Translations under genes and position numbers: made by a program
Part shown: positions 19,590 to 31,450 of the stretch, piece by piece
How positions within the stretch are numbered: the stretch's first letter is position 1
Layout: each line of letters begins with the position of its first letter
Notes under the pieces: model-generated
The model's database searches: none
The model's input: only the letters and a program-made list of their open reading frames with translations
What the model was told of the DNA's origin: nothing
Assembly: GCA_964036045.1 (NCBI GenBank)
Contig: OZ038385.1
Coordinates: 16,985,786-17,049,785 of the forward strand
Length of the DNA: 64,000 nt
Direction: 5' to 3'
Source of the DNA: Eutreptiella sp. 'Long Island Sound 2002'
Taxonomy: Eukaryota > Euglenozoa > Euglenophyceae > Eutreptiales > Eutreptiaceae

Positions 19590-20019
19590 GATGACGATAG
19601 AAGAGTGAGGTGTTACGACTAACCTTGGCGACAGAAGGTGGAATGATCGAAATTTATATTTTTGGGGGGTTGAGTCCTCAAGTGCGTCGTCGGGCGGGGG
19701 TCGGTGTCCTTGGCGCAAGGCTGGCACAGGCACAGGCAAAAAGAACAAACAAACCGCAACCGTGGACGGTTCTCTACAAGAGAGGGCACACTGCAATGTG
19801 ACACAGGTCCCTACACGGCGCTCAGGCGTGCTCTGGCTGGTTACAACTCCACAATGGGTCATCCTTTAGGCCGTCGGGAAACTCAATGCTGGCACGGGGC
19901 TGTGACTGGGTCAGGGCATGCTCAGGCTCGGGCAGGGCTGCGGGCACATTCGTGTACTGTACTCAACCACAAATCCAGCTACGGGAAGGAAGACCACCCG
20001 CAGAGCCATTCGCGGTCAC

Positions 20020-20563
20020 ACTGTTACATGTCATGGGCGTACGCATGGAGAAGAGGCACACAGGGTCCCAGAGCTGGCTAAGTGACAGGTAGGTGCACGA
20101 CTAACGCTGCTCGCGGTAGGTCGGCTACTCCCATGCTCTCGGCTCGCTTCAGAAAAAGGGGGCGCCACCAGGATGGGGGGTAGCACAATCGCAAGGGGGC
20201 AGTGCAGCGGAAGAAATTAATTAGTATGTCCTGACGGTCAAAGGAGTACTTCAAACAACCTCGGAACATGTTGGGCGCAGAGGAGCACAGCGTGTTTCGG
20301 GCATTCGGGCTGGAGGAGTGGACCCACCTCTGTAGTGTGGACGCTGTTGAGTCACCGGGCTGAGATTTAAATGTAGGCGGTTTTACCCTTGTGGTAGGCA
20401 GTCCATCACTATTCAGTGCCAGTGTGCAACCCAAGAACGGAATTTCAGATCCCTGGGCTTCGACGGTGACCTTCATACTCAATGCAGACGATAACTTTAC
20501 GCATAGGTTGTCCAGAAAATCAGCACCCGAGGACAGAGTTCCATAATTGTCATAATACCGGCA
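20020..20563 (-). mobile_element. 5'-truncated second PLE copy in head-to-tail tandem
   Basis: This stretch matches 1-544 with only about seven differences. It begins at RT motif C (here YYDN) and includes the C-terminal RT region through the stop at 20078-20080. Homology stops abruptly at 20563, the 5' truncation expected of target-primed reverse transcription. Unlike the longer copy it has CGA, not TGA, at the codon matching 242-244, so its C-terminal frame is open. It lies directly upstream of the other PLE copy, giving the partial tandem called a pseudo-LTR in PLEs. Confidence 0.85.
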
Positions 20564-20973
20564 TGGCTTCTTCCTTACTCTCAGTCTTCCCTGCCCCTTG
20601 CCTTTTTGCTTTCCTTGCTCAAAAATATCAGAAACCATGTATCTCTTTTGCCCCCTTCCTTCTCGCGGTTTCCATAGAAGCCCAGGGACCAACCCCTATC
20701 CCTGCCGCTTCTCAAGACGCCCACAGGAAAGCTCACATTCAGTGTGAGTGGGACTACATGCGCAACTGTGTGCAAGAGTGCAAATCAAGGGCTGATAGGA
20801 CTCTCACCCTAGCCCTACTCCCACTTCTACCCCCATTCGGAATAATTCCAGTTTGCATTCCCACGTCCTGCTCCCGGCCCCACTCTACTCGCAGCCGCAT
20901 TTTTAATGAATATCATTGTGAATCTACGATTATACTGTATTTAGCCTCATACGTATGTGCAACCAATGTGCGA
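20564..20973. other. Unassigned DNA between truncated PLE and Gypsy-B2
   Basis: About 410 bp without a recognisable gene. A pyrimidine-rich start follows the PLE truncation point. The last five bases, TGCGA, form the left half of the Gypsy-B2 target-site duplication, so this sequence was once contiguous with 32227 onward. Confidence 0.7.
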
Positions 20974-21760
20974 AGTAAGAAAAAGTGCTCTTCCAATGCT
21001 TTGAAGCATACTCTAGTTGTATTAGAGATGCACTGAGCACACAGGCATTTCTATCTTAGTATTGGCCCAACCAAAAGTGGTGAAAACACATTTTGACCTA
21101 TGGAACCAAACACCCAATCAGGATATGGAGTGGACCCCTTAATCCCCTATCAATGTGAGGCAATTCATCTTTTCCTGAGTCGACTGAGAACTGACATATC
21201 CAGGGCAGAGCCTATGAATTTATCTATGTTTTCTCATGAATTCTTAGCTGTCCTAGTGGTATGCACCCTAGGGGGCTGGGCACCTCTTTTTGAGAGGTCC
21301 TGGGTTCAATTCCCGGTCAGCCTAGCTAAGTAGGAAGATCCCATGCGACATGGCAGTGACCTCATCGCCACATGCCCTGCCACCTCAGCACATATGGGAC
21401 CCAAAACACAGAGTGCACATCTCCTGAGATGGCACTATGGAGATTGAGTGACCATGGGGCAGTTTTCCAACTCTTTTTCCAAAACATTTCAGCTATCTTT
21501 GTGAATATGCAATCCAATGTGTCCTGAGTTGCAGTTTCTGTGGATATTCTTTCATCTTTCACTGTTTACACTGCAGCCCTTCATGCTTTGATCCTGATTC
21601 TCTTCCCCTTGCTTATCTCTGGCTTGGGCTATCCTGGATTGGTTGTATTTCAGCAAACAAAACATTTTACTCATCAAAAACAAGCAGCAGGAAACCCTAC
21701 ACCAGCAGCAAGCAGCAGGAGAGGCACAAACACAGTGTTGAAATCACTATAAAACTTTCT
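20974..21760 (+). repeat. Gypsy-B2 5' LTR
   Basis: This 787-bp LTR pairs with 31451-32221. The two differ by a handful of substitutions and one divergent block of about 45 bp near the start. It contains a tRNA-like A-box/B-box module (21246-21325). A TATAAAA lies close to its 3' end (about 21748-21754). Confidence 0.92.
21246..21325 (+). other. tRNA-like Pol III promoter module inside LTR
   Basis: TAGTGGTATGC (21254-21264) resembles an A box, and GGTTCAATTCC (21303-21313) is a perfect match to the B-box consensus GGTTCRANNCC. The B box sits in a proper T-stem/loop (CTGGG-TTCAATT-CCCGG). A flanking 7-bp stem is only approximate, so this is tRNA-related rather than a functional tRNA gene. The same module is in the 3' LTR (31707-31786). 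Confidence 0.6.
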
Positions 21761-21771
21761 GGTAGCAGAGG
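21760..21771 (+). other. Gypsy-B2 primer-binding site (initiator Met tRNA type)
   Basis: TGGTAGCAGAGG, complementary to the CCTCTGCTACCA 3' end of initiator-Met tRNA, begins at the last base of the 5' LTR. Confidence 0.85.
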
Positions 21772-21859
21772 CAGACTGTCTCTGCGTACCTGCGGCAACC
21801 CCGTGCCGTACATCCAGTGCGCCGAGATCAGTCATATATAAGCAGAAGGGCGAACGAAG

Positions 21860-24357
21860 ATGGACACAAAGAAAGAGGACACCGACGTGAAGACAGCGCC
21901 TGAGGCACCAGCAAGGCCAGCAACTGGTGAACCTGGACCTGGACCTAGCGCTGTACCTTCGGAGCCCTTACATGGGCCAGTGGACGTGGCGGAGGATTCA
22001 TTGGAAGGACTCCAGTCGGCCTTCCGGGCCCTCTCAGTCGAGGAGGTGGTCACTCATCCTGTGAAGAGGAAGAGAGAGAGCGAGAAAGATGCTGGAGAAG
22101 GCATAGCAGACGAAGGAGAAGACCAAGGGCAAGACCTGACGAATGATCCTACCTTCGAAGGAGCATCAAGCGCTTCTGGCCTCCACGCATCACCCTCTCC
22201 TATAACCACCACACTCCCAATTCCAGACCCAGCTGCTGCAACATCCACACCCATAACCAACCCGCCTATGGCAGAGGGCACAGGCTTTACTGGTATGCCT
22301 ACCTACCCTGCCTATGGTTTGGGCCCACCTACCACTGCGTTTCCTGAGGCAACTACTGCCAGTGAGCCGGTGACCTCCAGTTCTGCGCCGCGATGGTATG
22401 CGGCTGACTATCACCATCCTCTACCCGCTACGGGAAACTATGTGGATGTTCCTGGGTATGCAACCTTGAGTGGGTTGAGGAGAGGACCTGAGTCTCTTGG
22501 AGGCAGGAGTAGAGGATCGGGGAGATCCTCCAACAGGTCCCTGACGAGGTCGGAGATCAACGAGGTGCTCCGAGGAGCCACCTCTAAAATTGTTGGCGAC
22601 CTCACTCAAGAGATTCGAGAGAAACTGGAGCCCCTGATGATACCGCCCCAAGCGTCACCTACCACGGTGGGAGTGTCACTCCATCGAGTACAGGCCAACC
22701 ACCTGGTGGCAGGGCTGACAAACACCCTGGGGAGCCTGAGGAACCGCGGATGCCGACCCCTGCAGCGATACCGAGAAGTCCTTTCGTACCGAGAACGGCC
22801 CAGCCGCCCTACAGCCACGTGACAAACTCTACGAGAGCCGAACCTGACCGGCTGGGGCTGACAGCCTTGAGGGCAATGGTGGACGTGGAGCCTTATGGCT
22901 CTAGTGATCTAGGCGGAAACCCCTCCGATGATGCGCCGCCGTCTATGACTTCTGCTTCGCCCTCGGCGGACGATGACCCGGAGAACCCCGAGAACCCAAG
23001 TGGGAAGAAGAAGAAGAAGAAGAGGAAGACCCGACGCCCTGAGGGACGCAGGTCTCAGGAGGCGAAGGCTATTGCCACCTCCAAGATCGTGGTGAACCTG
23101 CCTGAGTTCACAGGCAAGGACCTCAGCGAGTTCGCTGAGAATTTTGGCCGGTTTCTCCGATTGACCGGCCAAACCCACGCTAGTGGACGGGTCAAGTGCG
23201 ATCTGCTCCTGCAGTGCTGCAAGACCAAGTACCTGGAGAAGCAGGTCAGGCAGATCGTGACTAACTCCGCCACCTTTGCCGATGTGTTGGTTGCCTTGGA
23301 GAGGCAGTACCCAACCTACGAAGCCGACCTCTCCATCAGGGCCGACATCCAGAACCTGCCCGTGCTGCCCAACAACCCCAAACCTGGCAGGGTCTCTGAG
23401 CTGTTGGCTGACCTGGATCACTGGGCTGAACGATTGACACCCGGTTCCTACAGCAGCGACGACCTGCTCTTCTGGTTGGTGGCTAAGCTCCCTCGAGAGC
23501 TGTGGGACGAGTGCCGTTCGACGGCAGAGCGCAAGGCTAGATCCCTCCGCTACGAGGATCTATGCGTGCTACTCCTGGAGCTGGCGCTGGAGAAAGAAAG
23601 CCACCAGCACCTGAACAACTACCGTCCTGGAGGTGGAGGTTCTGGAGGCCAAGGCAAAGGGTACCAAGGGTCCAGACCTGGGCAGGGGACTACCCCCAAA
23701 CAAGCCCACGCCCGTATCATGGAGAACGTCAAGGAGCTCTTCTGGTGTGATGCCAGAGACGAGCAGGGCCACCTGCAGCACGCCCCTGACTGCGAGCAGC
23801 GAGACTGCTTCGTAGTCCAGGGGAAGCAGCAGGAGAAGAACACCGGCGCCAAAGCGAAGCTGCTGGATCATTACAGGTGCACCATCACGTGTGCTTTCTG
23901 TGGGAAGAGGAAGCACTACGAGGATGAGTGCTACCATAAGCAACGCCTATCGGCGAAGCTTAAGGGAGAAGATCCTGGCAAAGGCTCAGGCAAAGGTGGA
24001 GGCAAAGGCAAAGGCAACGACTCCGGCAAGGGCAAGTCGAAAGGACGTGGACAAGGGCAGGACAAGAGTCAAGGTGGACGAGGAGGAGGCGCTAACCGCC
24101 AGCCAGACAAGGACAACAAGAACACGGACGAGAACGGAGGCAACCCAACCCTAATCCAGGGGGGAACTCCGAGCCCTCTGGAGGGCAGTCTGGTCCTACC
24201 ACACGCTCACAGACGCAGGCCCAGAAAGAACAAGGGGCCAAGCGGGAGCACGAAGGTGGTGATGACGGCAACGCTAAGAAGAGAAGCCGTTTCATGAGGA
24301 TGGCCCGCAAGCTGCGGAACAAGGGGTTCGAGGTGACCTGTCCCGCGAGTGTTCTGA
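21860..24357 (+). pseudogene. gag: Gypsy-B2 gag (frameshifted)
   Basis: Gag starts with ATG at 21860, about 90 bp after the primer-binding site. The N-terminal part is a P/A/T-rich acidic region, frameshifted near 22740 into the frame that runs to 24297. The capsid-like core begins NLPEFTGKDLSEFAENFGRF (about 23090) and is colinear with that of Gypsy-B. A Cys/His cluster (FWCDARDEQG) precedes a canonical zinc knuckle CAFCGKRKHYEDEC (about 23894-23935). A G/K-rich tail follows. Another small frameshift near 24140 is inferred, because a different frame gives a better match to the Gypsy-B C-terminus (KKRSRFMRMARKLRNKGFEV). Aligning to Gypsy-B places the gag terminator at the TGA of 24355-24357, followed by CGG. 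Confidence 0.8.
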
Positions 24358-27300
24358 CGGGGACGCTCCGGTGGCACCCAAGACCTGGTGTTTTGGGTAC
24401 GTTTCCGACTAGGGGGACGCGAATACCTGGGGGTATTGGATACTGGCGCCACCATATCTATAGTGGCCAAGAAAAATTTACCTTGTGGGAGCCTGAAGAA
24501 CACCATGACCACCGCGGCTATACGAATGGGGGATGGACATGTGGTGCACAGCTGCGGGGACTGTGAAGTGGAGGTACCTATGGGCTCCCGGACTATCGCC
24601 CATCAGTTCTATGTGATGGACACTGAGGCCTTCGACTTTGTATTGGGGACTGACTTCTTCGTGCAGCAGTCCCAGATACAATCCCTGACGCTGCAAGCGC
24701 CCTACCTCCTCTACGTGGACCACGGCAGTGGCATAGAGTCTGTGCCACTGGAGCAGTCGGAACATACCTCGAGTTACCTGAGGCTATCGAAGGAGGAGCC
24801 CTCAAACATGATGGCGGCCTCCAAAACTGAGGACTATCAACTATTGGGGGAAGTCCTAGACCAAGGTCTGAAGGAGTTGGGTTACTCTAGAGAAGACCTG
24901 AGTGTGGAGTTGTTCGCCAGCGACAAGCAGCATGTACTGGACCTTTACTGCAGCAAGGGGAAGAACTGCAGCTACAAATTTTACTGGCCCTCTTTCGGGA
25001 TGGCCCACGGGAACCCAGGTTCAGTGAACTGGGGAAGGTCCTGACCAAGGTGGCCTTGGAACGTTCCCGTATGGTCCTGTGTTCCCCCGATTGGGGAGCC
25101 CATGGGGGCAACGAGTACTGGCGAAACCTCCTGGACAGGCTGACTATCAGCTCTGTTCGGTTACCTGACGAGGCCATCTACGTGCCTCTGGGGCGTAAGA
25201 CGCCTATTGGGAAACCCGGATGGGGGAGTATGCTCAGCGTGGTGGACGGAGGTCTTACCTCCATCCCTTGGGAGGATCTGGACCCGACTCTGGTCCAGGC
25301 TACACAACGAGAAAGCGATGGACTCGCCTTGGGTGACTTGAAAGATCGACTACGACCTCAAGATGCCATTGAGACTATACCCGGAGGAGATGAGTACGTC
25401 GTGACTGACACCAACGCCCCCAACTCTCCCTGCCATGTACCTGTTCCTGATGGAGTCTCTGAGTGTGGACTATCTGAGCTACCTAGCTCTATCCACTCAG
25501 ATGACGAAACTGAGCACGACGCCTTCTTCGTGCAGACCTGTGTGGAGGAAGTGGAGAACGCCGAGTACGTCGCCCCACTGAAACCCCTACTCTCCATGAG
25601 GGTGGAAGACCCCGTGGACGAAGAGCTGGACCCTCGATCCAGGCTAAGGGAGTATGTGGACTCCAAGAGGAAGTTGGTGGCGAAAAAGCTATGCTACGCT
25701 AAGCCTACCCGCAGCTCATGGCCACTGAAGCAAGGATGTATGGGAGATCTATCCCAATTGAAGGAGGACCTCGAACAGAAGATCACCACCTGGCAAAGGG
25801 AGGTAGATCTTAAGCTCATGAAGAGCGTGTGGGGCGCCCATGTGAGGACCCCAGAGGAGGACGACCTCTCGGAGGAATGTGTATGTGAACCCCCTCGAGC
25901 GTGCCTATGTTGCCATCGTCCACCGGAGATGGTTGAACAAGACCTTCTATATGCCTACCAAGGGTTGAAGGACACTAGCAAGGGCGAAGAGTCGGTGGAG
26001 GATCACCTCCCGACGTCTATTACGCAGGGGGCAAGCAACTTACACTCTGACGAGGACATGGAGGACAAGATCAAACTATTGGACCTGCGGCCGCAGAAGC
26101 TTATAAGGACCTGTCTGGAGGTGTTCGGAGAACTACCCCCTCCAGCCTCATGTGACAAGCTGGTACAGATGGACCTCAAGCTGAAACCCGAGTTCGTGGG
26201 TCACAAGATCCGGAGGAGACCCTATCCAGCTCCTAAAGAGCAGGCCGACGAGATTGAGCGACAGATACAAGAATGTATCGACGCTGGCCTAGTCCTGGAG
26301 TACAAGGACAGGGACTACCCCCTACACTGCAGCCCCTGTTTCCTGGTGGCTAAACCTGGGTCTACCGCCGAACGGCTGGTAGTGGACTACGGAGAGCTGA
26401 ACAAGAAAACGTTGAACCACTCAGGGTCCATTCCCAATATGGAGTCTACCCTGGAGAAGATAGCCTCCTGTCGCTACAAGACCAAGATGGACAAGAGGAG
26501 CGGATTCTGGCAAGTGGACCTGACGCCCAACGCTCAGGAGCTACTGGCCTTCATCACCCCTCAGGGGAGGGTGTTCAAGTGGAAGGTCATGCCGTTTGGC
26601 GTGGCCAACGCACCCGCTCTATTCCAAGAGCTGATGAACAAGATCTTGTCCATCCTACGAAGGAGACCTAAGGTGCAGGAGCTTATATCCCGTGGGGCCC
26701 AGATGGAGGCTTACATCGACGATGTATGCCTCGGGACCAATACCCAGGAGGATCACCTAATCCTCTTGGGTGAGTTCTTTGCGGTCTGCCAGGAGAACCA
26801 CACACCACTCAAGCTGGAGAAGTGTGAGTTCATGCGGGAGACCATGCAGTACCTGGGGTTTGACGTTGGCTATGGGTGGTGGACCCCAGCGGCCTCTAAG
26901 GCCAAACCCCTGATGGATGCTAAGGTACGACACGAAGACCCCAAGAAAGGACTTCATGATGTACGCAGTTTCATTGGGGCGTGCAACTTCTATCGCCGCC
27001 ATATCAAAAACTTCACCTACACCAGCGCCATTCTGACGGACTTGATCAAGAAGAGTACTACTTGGTGCTGGGGCCCACAAGAGCAACAAGCGTTTGACGA
27101 GCTCAAAGACAAGGTGGCCAACGCTAAGTGCTTGGGCGTGCCTAGGGCACAAGGGGAGATTATCCTGGTGACCGACGCCAGCAATGTGGGCGGTGGTGGA
27201 ACGTTGTTCCAATGGCAAGCACTAGAGAAGGAGGAGTTCGACTAGGCCATTTCCCAATGGGGGACGGAAGTCAGAAGGTCTCAACCGAGATGGAACCCTC

Positions 27301-28560
27301 AAGCACAGCTACCCTGACGACAAGTGGGTCCTAGTACCTCTGGGCCACTGGAACTGGAAGTGGAACCAGGCCAGGGGGAACTACTCCACTTATGAGCAGG
27401 AATTGCTCGCGGGTATGCTAGTGCTATCCTCACAAGCACGACTGTTGGGGAATAACCCTGTGGTCTGGCTGTGCGACCAAGAACCGGTCCGCAGTTTCCA
27501 GAAGGGCCCCCCACCTGAGAAGGCCAAGCTACGGCGCTGGTGGACCTACCTCAGTCAACTACGGCTGACGGTACACCATATCCAGGGAGTGAAGAACGAG
27601 TGTGCAGACTACATCAGCCGCAACAACTTCGACGCCCTGATTGGTCCCCGGTCTGAAGCGCTGGCTAAGGAGGCGTTCAGCCGTATGGACGTCCACTTGG
27701 ATCTCAACATGACGATGATACGCCCCCTGGATGGACTCCAACAATCGGAGTACCTGAAGGAGTTTGGGGATATCTACAAGCGCCTCGAGAAACGCCTTGA
27801 ACCCCTCCTGGTCAACCAAGATCAGTGGAAGAGGGACAAGAGCTACCTCTGGCACGAGGACCGCATCGTGGTGCCTAGTGACAGAGTCGCAGCGCTGCTG
27901 AAGTGGACCCATGAGTCCAGCGGTCATGTGGGTGCTGACCGTACCCTGAGGCTGTTCAAGCAGTGGTTCCACACTACGTGGACTGACGACCAACTGCGAA
28001 AAACCGTCCAGCCTATCGTGGACAAGTGCCCGTGCAGGTCCTGCAAACCAGGGGATATCAGGGACAGAGGTCTCTACTCGACCCTGCCCATCCCCCACTG
28101 TGCCAACAGTGTTCTATACGTGGACTACACGGAGATGCCCAAGTTCGGGGGCTATGACTTCGCCCTCGTGGTAACCTGTGGGTTGACCGGGTTTACCAGG
28201 GTGTTCCCATGCACCAAGCACATTACCGGGGAGGAGACTATCAAGATACTCCTGGAGGAGTGGTTTTGTGTCTATGGGGCGCCCAAAGAGATCAACTCCG
28301 ATGAGGACGTACGAGTACGCTCAGATACTGGCTGGTACAAGAGGGTCCTGAGATCCCTCAATGTCCAGGTGTCTACGGGGATTCCCTACTCGCACACGAG
28401 CAACCCCCTATGTGAGCGACAGATCCGTGTCCTCAAGGAGAATGTAAGGATATGGTGCAAAACTGAACGCACCACAGACTGGGTGAGACTACTCCCCGTC
28501 ATATCCTTGATGATGAACTCCCAAGAGAGTTCAGCTACTCGCCCCATGAGCTATTCCTAG
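24358..28560 (+). pseudogene. pol: Gypsy-B2 pol: protease to integrase, with frameshifts
   Basis: From the UGA at 24355 the pol frame opens with RGRSGGTQDLVFW, aligning residue by residue with Gypsy-B. The protease has LDTGAT (about 24436-24453) and GTDFF. A methyltransferase-like domain follows (VELFAS at about 24906, then NP near 25012), where a 1-base shift breaks the NPxF motif. The RT frame 25050-27245 has YIDD at 26712-26723. RNase H has TDASNVGGGG near 27171. After a frameshift near 27250 the frame 27403-28560 encodes the RNase H end and integrase: an H-H-C-C zinc motif near 27910-28040, then Asp in YVDYTE, Asp in INSDED and Glu in NPLCERQ. The element is no longer able to make a full Pol. 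Confidence 0.85.
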
Positions 28561-29288
28561 GGCGCCCGGCATGGTTCCTACATGCCCCCTATCCAGAGGA
28601 CACCCATTCATCTGTGGGTGAATGGGTCCAAGAGCAACAAGCGAAGGTGGACAAGGCCAAGGCTATGCTCCAGAGAGTGAGGGAGCGTCAGTGAAACAAG
28701 AAGAACAAGCACCGAGTACCGGCCACCTACCAAGAGGGGGACCGGGTGCTGGTGCACCACAGTCGACTACCCGCCTGGCCACGCTCTACCAGCGATGACC
28801 CATACTTCGGGCCGTACAAGATTCTATCAGTGGATGGACACCGTATCACCGTACGATGTTCTCCCCGTCTAGGGGGGACCCTGGTGTGCGCTGCTCAACA
28901 CCTGAAGCGCTACTATGATCCTGAAGACCTCTGTGGGGAGGAGTGGGAGCTGAACGACGAGGAAATCGCCGCCCTAGACCTACAAGGGGCTGCCAGCCCT
29001 ATGGAAGTTCAAGGGGAACTCCCCGACATGAACGCCGAGGAGATGGCTAAGGAGGGCTTCTACCTGGTGAAGTCTGTCCTACGCCACCGTTATCGCCACG
29101 GTTGGCGCTTTCTCACCCTCTGGGAAGGGTTTGGAGTCGAAGAGGCCACCTGGGAGCCCTTCTCTGCGTTTGTTCTACCTGAGGGACGCGTAAACTCAGT
29201 TCTGGTTGACTACTTGTCCCAGAACAACCTTGGTGAGTTGCTGAGGCTCGCTGAGACGCTTGCCTCCAAGACTAAAGCTAGGGACTGA
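28561..29288 (+). pseudogene. Gypsy-B2 integrase C-terminus and chromodomain
   Basis: After an in-frame stop at 28558-28560 the homology continues in another frame, open from 28746 to 29288. It shows a GPY/F-like segment (YFGPYKILSVDGHRI, about 28804) and a chromodomain (LVKSVLRHRY, then TLWEGFGVEEATWEPFSAFV, about 29065-29175). Chromodomains at the integrase end define chromoviruses and target them to modified chromatin. Confidence 0.8.
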
Positions 29289-31442
29289 ACCTTACCCCTA
29301 AGTGTGCTACGTATGTCTGTGTGTGTCTCACTTCTCTCCCGGGCGTGGCTCCCGGAGACCGGGCTTCGCTAATGTCGGACCGAAGGTCCTAGTCAGGTAC
29401 TGGTACCACTCCTATGGCGCCCAATTTCTGTGCTGCCGCCTATCCTTGGAAGAAGACGGCAAAAGCCCTACCTACTAGAGGGGAGGGGTGGCCAAGTGTG
29501 CTAAGGGCATTCAAAACGCCCATTTTTGCTAAAGGCCAAAAGCTAACGCACTCCCCTGCCCGCGAGGAAAAGCACGCGGGACAGGAGACACCACTACACT
29601 ACACACCCTACCTACAGTGGTACCATCCTGGTGGGCGAGCACTTCTGCAACTGACTCAAGCCCCTACTGAGGACTACCACTCCTACACGCACACTCTACT
29701 GGGTGTGGTTGAAGATCAAGTCGTGGGTCCTAGTGACCCTCCTGTGAAGAAGACAAGAGAACACAGCGCTGCTAAGCAACTGTGGCCTAACAGGGGACGC
29801 CGCAACGCGTTTCCCCTGCTAGGGCTTGGAGGGAAGGGGTGCTCTTGTTGCGTGCACAGCGTGGATGTCGATCGCCACTCCTGGCGGAGGTGCAGTCAAT
29901 TGTTTGTGATCAGCGCCCTTGTTTAGCGGGGCTAGAAAAAAATGGTATGCTGCTGCACCAATCACCCTACCTGCCCACCTGTAAAGCAAAGGCCAATGAA
30001 GGGGTGTTTGCGGCTGAGGAACCAAGCCACACTCCACGTATTATACGCTTCTCAGTGTGACCTATAATACACTGTCCTCAAACACGCCCTGTCAAGCAAG
30101 CAAGCGTTAAGAGACTCCTCAGGTTCTCTTAAAGAATGTACCGAGGAGCCCCTGGGTAACCTAAACAAGGTTTACCGTGCGCATTTCGCGTGGCCTACCC
30201 TTTAATGCGTGTGTGAATGCACGAGCATGCACGAGGTTGTAACCGACCTGTGCCAATCACGGTCTGGCTGCCTAATCATACCAACAATCACGAACTCCAC
30301 CAGGGGATGGCCCCGCCTGGGCTTACCTACCTTACCTACCGCTGGAGAGTGAAGCAAGGTGAGGAGAAAAACGAGGCGCAAGCGAAAAACGTCGCTATGC
30401 ACTTGTATGTATGTCTAATCACCCTGCTCTTACCTCTAATCATCTGCAATCTTTCTAATCTAGCCCTCTATCGTTTGTTAGCGCTGCTACAAGACTCGTT
30501 CACGGAGACACGAGACGAGCAATGTGCATGCTACATACGAGACGAGCACACCTGTGGTTTATACCTGATTCATTGAAGTCTTTTCGTTGATTTTCGAATT
30601 TTTGGATTTTTGACTCTTACTGTCAGTGTGGGTGGAATCTGTATGTTTATTTATTAATGTGTGTCTCGTCATTTTCCAGTCTACGTGAGACATACGTTTA
30701 TAATCTCATTATTTCTGCATTTTCCGGCGCTTCGCTAGGAGCCGCTCCTGCGCGCCGCCTTTTTATGCGTAGAAATTTCTTGATTTTAAAAATCGAGAGA
30801 AGACTATAATTTTTATAAAAATGTGCTTCTGATGCACAATTGCATTCTGCTCAGGTGTGTTGTCTTAGAAAAATTCTAGGCCGTCATTTGACGGATTTAG
30901 GTGTTGTCGCTTCGCGTTTGCGTGGATTCGTCCATAATTCTCCCATTCCTGTCTGTACAGATACCCACGCGCAGCCTCGCTGAGTAGGCCGTGTTCGGGC
31001 CGAAACGCAGCAGCCTGGAGAGACTGAGCAGAACCCAAGACCCCATCAAGGGGCAATTTAATTTTTTCAACGACTCCCTTCGCCCTAAGACAGGTCACAA
31101 GTCGCCAGCAGGTTTACGAGAACCCATGCGAGTGTGTATATTGTGTCTTGCGTTGGGTTTATGTCGCGCTGCATCTTGGAGGGAGGGATGCACATGCACA
31201 TGTTTTGGCATGCTCCCAAACTAACCCAGCCAAGCCACAAGAACCCCGGCAGCTCCATGAGCGCTGAGCTTTCTGTAGGAAATGTCACGAACAAAGCAGC
31301 AAAAAGGCGCCAGCCATGGTGAGTGTCCATTTTTCTGTGTGAGGGAAACTATAGGTATTTTGAAGTAGATGTGGAAACCAAGGAAAGGCCAAGAAAAAAT
31401 CCCTTTTTCCTGAAAATGCGACAGTGGTGGCCACCACAGCAC
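29289..31442 (+). other. Gypsy-B2 long 3' non-coding region
   Basis: About 2.15 kb lie between the chromodomain stop and the polypurine tract. Only short frames without recognisable domains are present. An AT-rich part (about 30580-30860) follows a GC-balanced first half. It lies inside the element, so it is not host intergenic DNA. Confidence 0.7.
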
Positions 31443-31450
31443 AAGGGGGG
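31443..31450 (+). other. Gypsy-B2 polypurine tract
   Basis: AAGGGGGG directly abuts the 3' LTR start AGTAAG, the expected plus-strand primer position. This confirms the unusual AG...CT LTR ends. Confidence 0.85.

Larger units (their letters stand above)
1..20019 (-). mobile_element. Penelope-like element, Naiad/Chlamys type (permuted domains), interrupted by Gypsy-A
   Basis: This is a decayed PLE read on the minus strand. Its 5' part (ORF1 and the start of ORF2) lies at 17834-20019 and its 3' part (the rest of ORF2) at 1-4642. The 13.2-kb Gypsy-A element sits between them. The order GIY-YIG endonuclease, CxC linker, reverse transcriptase is the permuted order of the Naiad/Chlamys clade; canonical PLEs carry the endonuclease at the C-terminus. 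A second, 5'-truncated copy abuts it upstream (20020-20563), as is common for PLE tandem arrays. The 3' end lies left of the window, because homology to the truncated copy still continues at base 1. The exact 5' end is not visible. The reading frame has several stops and frameshifts, so this copy is dead. Confidence 0.8.

Noticed and set aside
20482-21036. A 184-codon open frame spanning the PLE truncation point and the Gypsy-B2 LTR start.
   Set aside because: It crosses two element boundaries and reads antisense PLE sequence, so it is accidental.
21246-21325. A functional tRNA gene in the Gypsy-B2 LTR.
   Set aside because: The T arm and B box are good but the acceptor stem would overlap the T stem and no proper anticodon arm forms.
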